Below, piece after piece: positions 9,970 through 20,983 of a stretch of 64,000 nucleotides of DNA. The number at the start of each line of letters is the position of its first letter. Positions within the stretch are counted from its first letter, which is position 1. Made by a program: the position numbers and the translations under genes. Origin of the DNA: Mercurialis annua (lineage: Eukaryota > Streptophyta > Magnoliopsida > Malpighiales > Euphorbiaceae); assembly GCF_937616625.2 (NCBI RefSeq), contig NC_065570.1, positions 7,636,001 through 7,700,000 of the forward strand, read 5' to 3'. The notes below the pieces were generated by a model. The model was not told the origin of the DNA. It saw only the letters and a program-made list of their open reading frames with translations, and ran no database searches.

Positions 9970-11260
9970 CGATACATCTCTGATACATCTCTGATACATC
10001 TCTGAGACATCATTTCAAAAAAAAATTGATAGTAATCTATTTATTTTTTAAAAATATATACTGATTATTTATAGTATTTTATTATTTCTGTACATTTACA
10101 AATATAAAAATAATCCACAAAACTATTCAAAATAATATTTACAAAAAGTAAAAAATTAGTTTAATTAACTAACAATAAATAATTGTGTATCAATGATGTA
10201 TCAAACAAATATGATATTGATATATATCGGACACGGGTCCGATGCATGAATAATATATTTTTCATGTATAAATTATGTATCAAAGATTTATCAAATATGT
10301 ACTAAAAATAATTTTATTAATTATTATCGAATATATTGTTCATACATACCGAACACGGGTCTAATGCATGAATAATATATTTCTCATGTATAAATTATGT
10401 ATCGAATATGTATCAAACATATATTAAAATAAATATATAATACATGTAATAAAAAATTTGATACATCGCAAAATGTATCAAATAAGTGTAAAAAATAAGT
10501 GTAATAAAACTGTATATATCATGTATCTATTTAAATATATATCGTGTATAAATTTAGTAAAAATGTATCTATCATGTATATATTTAAATATATTTAAAAA
10601 TATATCTATCGTGTATAAATTATGTATCAGTGATGTATCTATTAAGTACATTTAAAAAATATATCTATCATGTTTAATATATTTTTATAAATACCACGTA
10701 TAAATTATGTATCGAAAATGTATCACGTATGTATACAAGATGCATTAAATATATATCGGAGATGTATCAAATATTTATCGAATATTTTGCACTTATACTC
10801 GTCTTTCTCATTTCTTCCACCTTGGGACTTTCAGTCAAATAATGAAAACAAACTGATCAAATATATATAAAACAATAAATATAATAATATTAATTATAAG
10901 CTTTTTTAAATTTAAAAACGAACCAATTGAATTAGTCAGTTAATTTAATTAATGTATCAAATATGTATCTATAATGTATAAATTGTGTATCAGAGATGTA
11001 TTAAAAATATATTCGAGTTATAATTAAATATAGTCGATTAGAATTAAATAAAATATGTATCGGAGATGTATCCATTTTTTAAAAATATAATAACAAACGG
11101 ATCTGATTAGTCGGTTGATTTAATAAAATCGATAAAAAAATAAAAAAATGTCTAAACGATCTAAATTATATATCAGAGATGTATCAAATATGTATCGAAT
11201 ATGTATCCAAATATGTATCAAAAATATTTACTACCAATTAATTTTATTAATTTGAAGTCA
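9970..11260. repeat. Irregular ATGTATC minisatellite-like array (element A)
   Basis: Dozens of copies of ATGTATC, spaced mostly 8-20 bp apart and joined by AAAT, GAGAT or GAAT, run across 1.3 kb. Spacing is irregular, so this is not a simple tandem satellite. A matching array lies in element B. Confidence 0.8.
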
Positions 11261-11379
11261 ATTTTTTTAATATTTTGAAAATGGGCTTTATATCAACTAC
11301 CTCTGTTCCTAATGACCAAACTAAAAATCCCACCATAAATCTTTTACCACATCATACCACACATATTTTTCAAGGGCAA

Positions 11380-11900
11380 AAATCTGATCTTTGTACTAAA
11401 ACAACAAAAAAGTCCCTCCCTCTTGAACTATCACTCTTCTTTCTCTTTTAGGAAGAACAGCTAATGGAACTACATGAACCCATTTTTCACCAAAACTACA
11501 TGAACCCATTTCGGCGACATCTGGTTGGTTGTTTGACTCTAATTTTGAATTTACACCTCAAAAATGGATCTCAGTTTTTTATTAATGCATATCCTTGCTT
11601 CGCATTCAAAGCAAACCATAAACAAGATAGTTTGGACTTCATTTATTCCAACCAAATCAAGGTGATACAAATCCGATTCAATTAGTGATCTAGCAGCTCT
11701 TTGTCCCAAGAGGTTGACAGCGACGCCTAGGTTGCAGCGAGCCCCGACGACAGATGTAGGAGTGGAAAAAAGATGGTGGCGTGAGAGTAGCGTAGAGAAT
11801 GGGTGATGAAGAGAGAAGTTTTTTTATGGCAACATGGAAGCTCGGGGAAGAAGATGGATGTGTTATTTTACTGGACACGTGCAAGTTTGGTAGGACATGG
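11380..11900. other. Non-repeat core of element A, possible captured sequence
   Basis: This part has higher GC than the ATGTATC array and no counterpart in element B. Reading frames of about 70 residues exist on both strands (11464-11685 plus, 11690-11884 minus) but match no family I recognise. A captured host fragment is possible. Confidence 0.3.
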
Positions 11901-12318
11901 TGCTGATGAAAAGTATTAAGAAGAGTTGGTAAGATAGTAATAAATATGGTACAAATGTAAACAAAATAGTTTAATTTGTGTTTAACGAAAAAAGCTAAAG
12001 AATTGTTGGTTTTCTTGTTATTTTCTCAAAATAATTTTGAAATTTGTTATTTATTAGAGATGGATAAGAATATTGAGAAAATCACAAAAATAACACAATA
12101 TAGACTTTCATTTTCAGACTTTACAAGAAATCCAACTTCTATTTCATCAGCACCATCTTCTAGAAATAAATTTCACAAACACCACCTAAGCTTATGTCAT
12201 AGTGATGTTAGTGTGCAGTGACCTGCATGTTGCAATGACCCGCGTGTTGCATCAAATGCAATGACTTGTGTGTTGTGCGGATCAAAAAAATTTGTTTATG
12301 AATTGTTGCTAGAGAAAT

Positions 12319-13487
12319 CACTACTAGAAAACAGTCGATTTGCGACGGATTTTAGCGACGGATTTGAAATCCGTCGCTAAAATCAAAATTTGCGACGGCT
12401 AAATCCTAAAGAAAATTGGCGGGATTCATCCCGCCAATTTGTTTTTCACTTTTAGCGACGGATTTTGTAATCCGTCGCTAAAAGTAATACATTTAGCGAC
12501 GGATTTTGCAATCCGTCGCTAAAAGTAATACATTTAGCGACGGAATACCACATCCGTCGCTAAATGCTTACTTTTAGCGACGGATTACTAAATCCGTCGC
12601 TAAAAGTATTATTTTTATTAAAAAAATTATAATTAAAAAATATATTTATTAAAACAAATATTTATTAATAAAAAAAATATTAATTATAAAACAATTTATT
12701 AAAAAATTATTTATTGTAATTATTTATTAATAAAATAATTATTTATTTAAAAATAATTATTTATTTATTTTAATTATTTATTTAAAAATAATTAATTATT
12801 TATTATAATTATTTATTAATAAAATAATTATTTATAACAAAATTATTATATTAGAATGTGGGAGTAAAGTGTAATAGTAATAATTTGTTGTTTTTATTTA
12901 AAATAATTATTAAAAAATAATTTATTTTATTTAAAAATAATTAGTATGAAAAAATAATTATTTTATATAATTTGGGAGTAAATTGCGGGAGTACCTTTTT
13001 GTTATATTTAAATATAATATACATAGATATAAAACAAGAATCTGACCTGGATAAGTTGGAGTCACGCGCGGGGGAAATTCAAAGTTAAAGAGGAGTGGAT
13101 GGGAGTAATGTGAAGGATGGGTGACCTACTGGGAAGTTGGAAAATTTGCGATATTTGCGGGTCAGTGCGTGTGTGTGTTGTATAGCCAGTGGGTGTGTGA
13201 CGGTGGTTGACCGTTTAAATAATATTTCATTTTACGATTTTAATTAAAAAATATTTTTTTTTTATTTTTAAAAATTTGCGACGGATTTAAATCCGTCGCA
13301 AAATCCGTCGCAAATTTTTTTAAATCCGTCGCAAAAAAAAAAGTATTCGGTCGCTGAAAAATTGGCGACCGGATATTTAGCGACGGACGTTGTCCGTCGC
13401 AAATCCGTCGCTAAACTCGTTTAGCGACGGAATTTAGCCATTTAGCGACGGAAAAATCCGTCGCTAAATGGCTGTTTTTTAGTAGTG
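12319..13487. mobile_element. Non-autonomous CACTA (En/Spm) element, complete
   Basis: The element begins CACTACTAGAAAACAGTC and ends GTTTTTTAGTAGTG, with the exact 3-bp TSD AAT (12316-12318 and 13488-13490). Both ends carry many subterminal TTAGCGACGGATTT / AAATCCGTCGCTAA units in both orientations, the putative transposase-binding array of this superfamily. The middle is AT-rich with a GC-richer patch (13045-13200) that recurs inverted in the copies at 17835 and 41714. No transposase is encoded. Confidence 0.95.
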
Positions 13488-13859
13488 AATGGTTGTGGTA
13501 GTTATTATTTTATTATTCAACTTAACATTTCATTTTATTTTGATTCTATATATAATATAATTATCTATTTTTACAAGAGTATTTCTACCATTGCCGTCTT
13601 AAAAATTATTATTTTCTGGTTAATACAATTTAAAAAAAATTAATTTTATAAATTACAAATACATTATTTATACATATATAAATTAATATTATAAATATAA
13701 ATAACATAAAAAAAATTATATGTATCATATATAAATAATATATTATATAGTATATAGTAAAAACACTCGTTAATTGATGACGTGTTTCTCATATATAAAT
13801 AATTATATGTGTCATGCATATATTATATAGTAAAAAAATTATATTTATCATATATAAAT

Positions 13860-14775
13860 AATATATCATAGATGTATTAAATATGTATTAGAGATGAATC
13901 AAATATATATAAAAAAATATATGTAATAAAACTACAGAAAAGAAGTATATAGAAAAACAAGAAAGAGAATTTGAATGGTCAAATATGTATCAAATATATA
14001 TCCTAGATGTATCTTATATGTATAAGAGATGTATCCGTTTTATAAAATTTGACGATTATCTATTTGAATATATCAGATATATATCTTATATGTATAGGAG
14101 ATGTATCTGTTTTATAAAATTTGACGATGATCTATTTTAATATATCAAATATGTATCCAATCTACAAATAATACTCCAACGATGGCAGTATTTGAAACTA
14201 TAGAACTTGACAAATAAAAAAATGTACCAGCAATGTATCAAACATGTATCATATATGTATCGAAGATGTATCAAATTATATATTTGATAATTTTTCAATT
14301 TTCAACGTAATTTGACAATAGTTTTTTAAATACGTATAAATTATGTATCGTAAATGTATCACATATGTATCCGAGATGTATCAAATATTTATCGAATATT
14401 TTGCATTTCTACTCATTTTTTTCCTTTCTTCCACCTTGGGCTTCCGGTCAAAACATGAAATCGAACCAATCAAATATATACAAAATAATAATTATAACTA
14501 ATTAAAATGAACTAATTAGTTCATTTTAATTAGTATCATTACATATATGTTTATAAGCTTTTCTTAATATAAAAACGAACCAATCAAATTAGTCAGTTAA
14601 TTCAATTAATGTATCAAATATATATCTATCATGTATAAATTATGTATCAGAGATGAATTAAAAATATATTAAAAATACATTCGAATTTCAATTAAATGTA
14701 TCAGAGATGTATCTATTAAATAAATTTTAAAAATGTACTTATAATATATCGGAGATGTATCAAATATGTATAAAA

Positions 14776-14834
<59 letters not shown>

Positions 14835-15020
14835 ATATTTCGACACATCTCAAAAATGTATCAAATAAGTATAAAAAATATATGTAATAAAATGTATAAA
14901 AAATAAGAAATAAGTTCGAACAATCGAATATTTATCAAATATATATATATATATATATATATATGAAAAATATCATTATATAGTATATGAGAGACGTATC
15001 AAATATGTATCGGAGATATA
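13860..15020. repeat. ATGTATC array of element B, with TA microsatellites
   Basis: Irregular repetition of ATGTATCAAATATGTATCGG-like units, interrupted by TA-dinucleotide runs at about 14783-14828 and 14938-14962. Confidence 0.8.
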
Positions 15021-15481
15021 TACAAAAAAAAAATATTTGTATTTTTAAAATTAAAATTAAAATTAATATTGTTAAAATTTAAATATAATAAATAAATTTT
15101 CTGTATAATTTAAATGAATATATAAATATATAATTTAAATAAAAAAACAAAGAAAAAATGTATCAGGTGCACCAAAAGGACACCTGAAATTTGTTAAGCA
15201 GGTGAACAAAATGGTGCACCATAAGTTTACTCAGAATGACCCGTGGGTCATTCATTGCATGTGCACCTATTCAAATAGTGAGGGTGTTCTTGGTTTTTAC
15301 ATATTTGATGTGGTGTATATTTGTTGACTTGAGAAAAAGGTGGTGCTTGTTGAAAAAAAATAATAGGAGTTGGTATTTTATGAAAGAAAAATTATAATAA
15401 AATAAACAAACTAATTAATATTGCATTATGTGAAATAGTGAGTCATTATTGTGGTTTTCTTGTTATTTTCTTAAGAATATT

Positions 15482-15830
15482 TGGACCAATTAGATTGGTA
15501 CGGAAAGAGTACTTATTTGCAATACAAGAGATGCTAACGACGTGGTCGATGTGTGGCAAATAATGTTACGTCCTTTTGTTCTTTTAGTTGTCCCTTTGTC
15601 AAGATTCTTTTGTTACAAAATAATAGTCTAACTTAAATTTCAAGAAGAAATTTGAAGAAATCTTTTATTGTTGCCTTTACTTCTATTAGTAGATTAGAGA
15701 TAGTAGTTTTTAATATATTATTTTTTTTAAGTTATCTATGCATAACTATTTTTATCATTATAATGATTCTCTTAATATGTTTTTGTTAAAAATTGGCAAC
15801 TAAAAAGAGGAAGTAATAATAATAAATCTA
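15482..15830. other. Spacer downstream of the A20/AN1 gene
   Basis: AT-rich, non-coding. The part next to 15830 resembles the 3' flank of the truncated gene copy at 7945. Nothing else is recognised. Confidence 0.4.
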
Positions 15831-15930
15831 AATGAATAATACTAAGGAAAATGTACAAACTAAAGACTATCCAGAAACAAAGCAACTGAACCCATCAACA
15901 CTAGATATACTGTATGTAATTTTCATATCA

Positions 15931-16395
15931 TCAAAGCCTGTCATCAAGTTTATCAGCACTGATCACTGGATTCTGCTTAACCAAAACATCACGACCAAAC
16001 TTCTTGTAATCAAAGCTGCAACAATGCTCGTCTGCATACCGATGCGTCCCGCAAAATACCTTTCCGCAGCGACACGAAAACCCTAAAAGTCCGAGTTTCT
16101 TGTTGCAGCTCTCGCATCTATTCTTCTTCATCGTCGCATTCGAAGACGATACTGATGATGCAGGAACATCACTCTCAGTCACTTTTTCAGTCTTATCAAC
16201 GCAAATAAATGAAGGTCGTTCATCACAAGAACCAACCTTATCGTAAATAGAAAGACAGGCTGTTTCATAAATGGTCTCTTGTTTCAGATACGCATCAAAG
16301 CACTTAGAACACATGTTTTGCTTATCCGCTGTGCCGTAAAAGCCACAGCCTCCGACGCATCGAGAAGAACTGCTCGAGCTGTTTCGCGATTCCAT
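15931..16395 (-). CDS. A20/AN1 zinc-finger stress-associated protein (SAP), intronless
   Basis: The 154-residue protein has an N-terminal A20 finger with C13, C17, C29 and C32 (CVGGCGFYG...NMCSKCFDAYL). A serine-rich linker follows. The C-terminal AN1 finger has the full ligand set C94, C97, C108, C110, C115, H118, H124 and C126. Plant SAPs of this layout act in abiotic-stress signalling, and some bind ubiquitin or act as E3 ligases; which applies here cannot be told. Length and lack of introns are typical. The start is the first ATG, 12 codons before the A20 finger. A truncated copy of the 3' half lies about 7.8 kb away beside the uricase gene. Confidence 0.93.
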   Translation of the reverse strand: MESRNSSSSSSRCVGGCGFYGTADKQNMCSKCFDAYLKQETIYETACLSIYDKVGSCDERPSFICVDKTEKVTESDVPASSVSSSNATMKKNRCESCNKKLGLLGFSCRCGKVFCGTHRYADEHCCSFDYKKFGRDVLVKQNPVISADKLDDRL

Positions 16396-16523
16396 AGCGA
16401 AGATTACGAGAAATATGATTAATCCGTATGAACTTATTTAATTGTCGAATTGCTTGCTGGTTGCAGTGATCGACTGAATATTTTAGATGGTAAGTTAATG
16501 TTTTGGGGGGTTGTGTTTGTGTT

Positions 16524-16535
16524 CTTTATATAGGG
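16524..16535 (-). promoter_or_regulatory. TATA box of the A20/AN1 gene
   Basis: On the minus strand the sequence reads CCCTATATAAAG about 130 bp upstream of the start codon, which would give a 5' leader of about 100 bases. Confidence 0.6.
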
Positions 16536-16539
16536 AGCG

Positions 16540-17050
16540 ATTCAGGTTCTGGTTTTTAGTGTTCGCATTGGATTTGGAGTCAGAAATCCAAGTGGATTTG
16601 GGGGACAACACTGACTTGAAAGGCTAAGAAAATTTTATGATCTCGAATCTTCTATAGTATCATGTCCAATAGTTTAATTTCCTGTTTGGAATGGGAAACA
16701 ACAAAATATCTCTTCTTCTTTATAAATATTTATTTTATTATTATGTGTAATTTAAATCTGAATACAAATTTTGTTATGTTATAGTGAGTGTAAATAGTAA
16801 TATGCTGCTATTTACAATTTATTTCCTTTACTATTGTTTATTGGCAAACTGAACTTATCAACTCACGATTATAACTTTTTTATTAAATATATTACGTAGG
16901 ATTTTTAAATTTTGCCAACTTGATTTGACATTTATTCAATCTTTGTAAATATACCAAAGGCTCATTTGGATTTTGTTAAATATATCCAAATATACCTAAG
17001 TTTTGAATATATTTGGCAAACTTGAATAAATAACGGATTAAACTGGTAAA
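16540..17050. other. Promoter-side spacer of the A20/AN1 gene
   Basis: Non-coding. The stretch 16840-17040 repeats TTTGGCAAACTTG-type words and may be an old MITE arm, but no pair with a TSD could be established. Confidence 0.35.
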
Positions 17051-17059
17051 TTTTAAAAA

Positions 17060-17432
17060 GGGTTGATTCCATATAAAATCATCACCTTTACATGTTTTTT
17101 TATTTTAATCACGTACTTTAAAAAGTGTCAAATAAATTCACCACCTTTCATTTTTTTGCAAATCTATCACGAATGTGAAAATTAGGTGTATTTTTATTGA
17201 CTCGACAACCGGAATCAACAAAAAAAAAGTAAGAGGAATGTATTTTTTGTGTTAATAGGGCATTACTCAGATTAAAATATTTATTTGGGAGGAAAAAGAC
17301 ATCAAATTTTACTCATCGATGGTAAATTTGCAAAAAACTGAAAGGTGGTGATTTTATTTGACACTTTTTAAAGGACGTGATTAAAATGAAAAAACGTGTA
17401 AAGGTGGTGATTTTATATGGAATTAATAACCC
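17060..17432. mobile_element. Mutator-like MITE with 9-bp TSD
   Basis: Inverted arms of about 120 bp start GGGTTGATTCCATATAAAAT and end ATTTTATATGGAATTAATAACCC. The TSD TTTTAAAAA is exact (17051-17059 and 17433-17441). No coding capacity. Confidence 0.85.
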
Positions 17433-17834
17433 TTTTAAAAATTATGGCATATTTGACCAAAACAATATGGTGATGGGTATATAAGTTGATTTTACTTTTA
17501 CTTTTTAAATTATTTAAAACTTTAATTGAAACTTAAATTTTACAATTAATTTTTATAAATTTTAGAATTAATTGTTATAAAGTTTTAATGTTCTATATTA
17601 TTGTTATTATTATTTTAACTCATTAATTATTAATTTTCAAAAAAATTACAATTGGGAGATTTTTAAAACTACCCTAATTCTGTAAAATAATTACAAGATT
17701 TTTGTTTCATGTTTTGCTAATTACACTCAATATCCATTTTTATAAAATATTCATTAAAATACCTTTTTTAACTCATATCTCGATCAAGACATACCTTATT
17801 CTTCTAAACACCATAAAAATGCCATAAATATATT

Positions 17835-18225
17835 CACTACTAGAAAGCAGCCATTGGTGACAGATTTTCCTTCGCTAATGGCCGAATTCCGTCGTTAAAC
17901 ATACCGACGGACATACATATTTGGTCGCAAAAAAATTTGCGACGGAAAAAAAAAATTTGCGATAGATTTTTTAAAAAAATAGTGGATTTAGCGATTTTAA
18001 ACAATAAAAAATAAAAAAACTTAATTTTTTAATTAAAATTATAAAATAAAATATTATTTAATCGGTCGCCCACCGTCACCAACTCATTCGCAATAGACCA
18101 CACATTGTCACTCACCAATAATTTCGCAAACTTCCCAGTACACCCATCCTCCCATAACTCCATCCAAATCTCTTTAACCTTATAGTTCTCTCACGCGTAA
18201 CTCCATTTTAACCAGCTCAAATTCT

Positions 18226-18307
<82 letters not shown>

Positions 18308-18735
18308 TTTAAATATAACTAAAAAGAACAAGTAGTTACTCCCACAATTTACTCCCGCATTATAAAATAAATATTTTTTCATACCAATTATTTTTTAGAT
18401 AAATAATGAACAAATTAGTTTTTTAATAATTATTCTAAATAAAAACAACAAATTATTACTTTTATACAACTCCCACATTTTAATATACTTATTTTTTTAA
18501 TAATTTTTTTTAATAAATTATAATTTTTTTAATAAATATTTTTTTAATAAATTATTATTTTTTTAATAGATAATACTTTTAACAATGGATTGTGGAATTC
18601 GTCGCTAAAACGGATGAGATAATCCGTCACTAAGTGTATTTCCGTCGCTAAATGTGAAATAAAATTGGCACGATGAATCCCGCCAATTTTTTAGGATTAG
18701 CGACTGATTCAAAATCCGTCGCTAATCGTCTTATT
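17835..18735. mobile_element. Truncated CACTA element
   Basis: The left end CACTACTAGAAAGCAGCC is clear. Subterminal GCGACGGA / CCGTCGCTAA units occur at both ends (17880-17960 and 18590-18725). The internal block 18110-18220 matches the elements at 12319 (inverted) and 41714. The right terminus TAGTAGTG is missing: homology stops after CCGTCGCTAATCG. It contains a long TA microsatellite. Confidence 0.8.
18228..18303. repeat. (TA)n microsatellite, about 38 units
   Basis: A perfect TA/AT dinucleotide run of about 76 bp inside the truncated CACTA element. Confidence 0.95.
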
Positions 18736-19113
18736 CTTCTTTTTTTAATCTATGTCTCATCGAGAGAAAGAAAAAAGGATATTTCAATAAATAAAAAAGA
18801 TATGGAAGTAAAAATGTCAAAAAATGGGATAACGCTGCAATTAAGTTGAAAAATGAGATATTCTGGGAAATTTCCTCTTTATAATTTTAAAGTATATTGC
18901 AAATTATTTTGATACACATGCCATTTACCATAATTTAAACTTACGCCCCTCTTATTTCAGTACCAGATGATATGATCCCTTATTTTCAAATATGTAAATA
19001 ATTAAAATGTTCAGTTGGAATTTTATAATTTTGCAGTTAAAATTTAATTATATGGTCCACAATTTTGTCCCTTTTTTTTTTGGTACAAGGAAAGGGCAAA
19101 AGCCTAAACAAAT

Positions 19114-19895
19114 CTAATAAGCAATACTTCTATCATAAGATATTCCATATAAATCGTGCACGATCCAAGGAATCAAACTCGAGGGCGGAGACTGATGAGC
19201 ATAAAAGCCAACCACGTAATCATCACTCAAGGACGCAAGGTGATCTGCAGCGAAATTAGCTTCTCTGAAAATGTGGCGAATTTTCACCTCCCAATCTCTA
19301 TCAATCAGAGCCCGAATCGCTGCCGCAACATTAGAAAACTGGCCACTCTCTGAGTTGTTTAAAATCTTATTGACAACATCCTGATTATCAACTTCGAGCA
19401 TAATCTTCTTTAAACCCAAGTTCCATCCCATTTGAAGACCAAGAAGGGCACCTCTGAATTCAGCTCCAAGAACAGACCCTTCCCCGATGGTAGACGAGAA
19501 GCTGCCAACCCATCTTCCAAGCTCATTCCGCAAGATACCTCCCGCTTTTGCTATTCCCGTCGCTGAACTGAAAGCACCATCAGTATTTATTTTGATCCAT
19601 TGTTCCGGAGGGCACTGCCAACCCACAGAGATATTCCTTCTAACATGAGCTTTTCCAATCTTACCATCGAACTCTGTCAACGATCTGATCGTGTAAGCCG
19701 CTCTATTCTCAACATCCTCAATGATACAACCCACCGATGAAGGATTATTCCCTAACACTATTTGATTTCTCCATTGCCAAATTCGCCAAATGGTGATTCC
19801 GAAAATTAATTTCCAATCTTCTCTATTACTGAAACCACCTTTTCCCACAAGATTGATTAGCAACCAATCCTTGAAGTCTAATGAGTATAAGTTTA
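19114..19895 (-). pseudogene. LINE RNase H domain (3' half of the insertion)
   Basis: The minus-strand frame carries the plant-LINE C-terminal region. Reading begins around SLNLYSLDFKDWLLINLVG and continues through IWRIWQWRNQIV to an RNase H domain with the acidic residues in INTDGAF, LGAEFRGAL, LEVDNQDVV and EANFAADHLA. The frame is open to the stop at 19114. It belongs to a different LINE lineage from the one at 56549-61840, which lacks RNase H. Confidence 0.85.
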
Positions 19896-19899
19896 GCGA

Positions 19900-20573
19900 C
19901 GACAGCATATACAAACTGAACCGTACAGCAGGAGCATCGCACCTTTGGATGTCCATGTCTAAAATCTGGGATAATGTTTGCAATGGAGTTAGATGGGCGT
20001 TGAGTGATGGTAATAAGGTGAGGTTTTGGCTTGACCCTTGGACGGGCGATGGTACGGCTCTCTATCAAGTGGCTGTTCGGCCTATTCCAGATGAAATCTT
20101 GCATTGTCGAGCTAAAGAGTACGTTGATGAGGATAATAAATGGTGCTGGGATCGTTTCTCTATCTTTTTACCGAACTCTTGGCTAATGAAGATCGCTCGG
20201 TTTGTACCTCCTAATGCAGAAAATGGGACAGACTTCATTTATTGGGGCCTGGCACCGTCTGGAAAGTTTTCTACTAAATCAGCTTATAGTTCGATAGCAT
20301 CTACAACTTGGGGTGACGAGGAAACAAGTTGGAATGTTATATGGAACTGGAAGGGGCCAGAACGGATTCGTCAGATGTTGTGGATTGCTGCTCATGGTAG
20401 CTTATTATGTAACTCGGAGAGATTTAGAAGGCATCTAACCCTTGACAGTACATGTCCCAGATGCAAAGCTTACGGGGAAGATGAGGACCACGTTTTAAGG
20501 CAGTGCATTTACGCTAGGCAGGTTTGGCAAAGACTGATTGATAATTCCAAGCACCTGAGCTTCTTTTCATTAG
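19900..20573 (+). pseudogene. LINE zinc-binding (zf-RVT) domain, inverted 5' half
   Basis: The plus-strand frame reads WALSDGNKVRFWLDPWTGDG, then GKFSTKSAYSSI, WNWKGPERIRQMLWIAAHG and CPRCKAYGEDEDHVLRQC, the usual order of the reverse-transcriptase zinc-binding domain. It ends at HLSFFSLD where the TSD begins. The same TCATTAGAC word lies near the start of the minus-strand half, so the two pieces appear to be adjacent parts of one LINE transcript. Confidence 0.85.
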
Positions 20574-20589
20574 ACAATTTTGTCCCTTT

Positions 20590-20983
20590 AATATATCTTT
20601 TTCAATACTTTAATTTCATTCTTTTAAAATTTCAAAAGTTTAGTTCTTTACGTTTTTATGTATTTTAACAGTAAAATCATAAATTTTTAACAGAACACTT
20701 TAATTATTTTTATTTTAAAACTAAAAGATCAAATTTTAATTCCGAATCAAGGGGATGCAAATATAAAGTATGATAAATAATGCTCTTTATAGTATTGTTA
20801 TAGTATTTAAACTCATTAAATGTCTTAAGAATTAATAACAATTAAAATTTAATGTGACTTTGTACAGTAATTATATGTACATAACAACTTTTATCCTATC
20901 CTACCTATAGTAGTATTACTATTTAATATATAACAAACATAATATCAAAATCACGGAATACTAGAAATTTATATACTATCAAA
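20590..20983. other. Spacer downstream of the DUF688 gene
   Basis: AT-rich, presumably including the 3' UTR of the minus-strand gene that ends at 20984. No other feature seen. Confidence 0.4.

Larger units (their letters stand above)
9661..12027. mobile_element. Mutator-like element A with ATGTATC-type internal repeats
   Basis: Termini GAGAAGATCACAAAAATACC and GTTGGTTTTCTTGTTATTTTCTC are inverted copies. The 9-bp TSD AAAATAATT is exact (9652-9660 and 12028-12036). From about 9970 to 11260 the interior is a dense irregular array of ATGTATC units (for example AGAGATGTATCAAATATGTATC). A short GC-rich tract of GCGCGTCAG repeats lies at about 9856-9917. The right 600 bp (11380-11900) is different and may be captured sequence. 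No transposase is visible. Element B (12075-15472) is a relative. Confidence 0.85.
12075..15472. mobile_element. Mutator-like element B with ATGTATC-type repeats, carrying a CACTA insertion
   Basis: Termini GAGAAAATCACAAAAATAAC and GGTTTTCTTGTTATTTTCTT are inverted copies and match element A. The 9-bp TSD AAGAATATT is exact (12066-12074 and 15473-15481). The CACTA element 12319-13487 is inserted near its left end. From about 13860 to 15020 it holds the ATGTATC array. It also shares with A the stretch around CTTCCACCTTGGG (14425 versus 10815). It starts only 38 bp after the TSD of element A. No transposase is visible. Confidence 0.85.
19075..20573 (-). mobile_element. LINE insertion with internal 5' inversion (twin-priming product)
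   Basis: The insertion is bounded by the exact 16-bp TSD ACAATTTTGTCCCTTT (19059-19074 and 20574-20589). A poly(A) tail is read as T's at 19072-19081. The 3' part (about 19082-19895, minus strand) encodes the RNase H region. The 5' part (about 19900-20573) encodes the preceding zinc-binding domain but lies on the plus strand. The two halves therefore point in opposite directions, the pattern produced when a second priming event occurs during target-primed reverse transcription. Confidence 0.9.

Noticed and set aside
9970..11260. Could the ATGTATC arrays be CRISPR or a true satellite?
   Set aside because: Units are irregular in spacing and sequence, there are no unique spacers of constant length, and the context is a plant transposon.
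18191..18382. Minus-strand frame with a long IY repeat
   Set aside because: It is the translation of the TA microsatellite.
19790..19900. Extension of the plus-strand LINE frame upstream to a start codon at 19790
   Set aside because: This part is antisense to the RNase H half of the same insertion; the real plus-strand homology starts near 19900.
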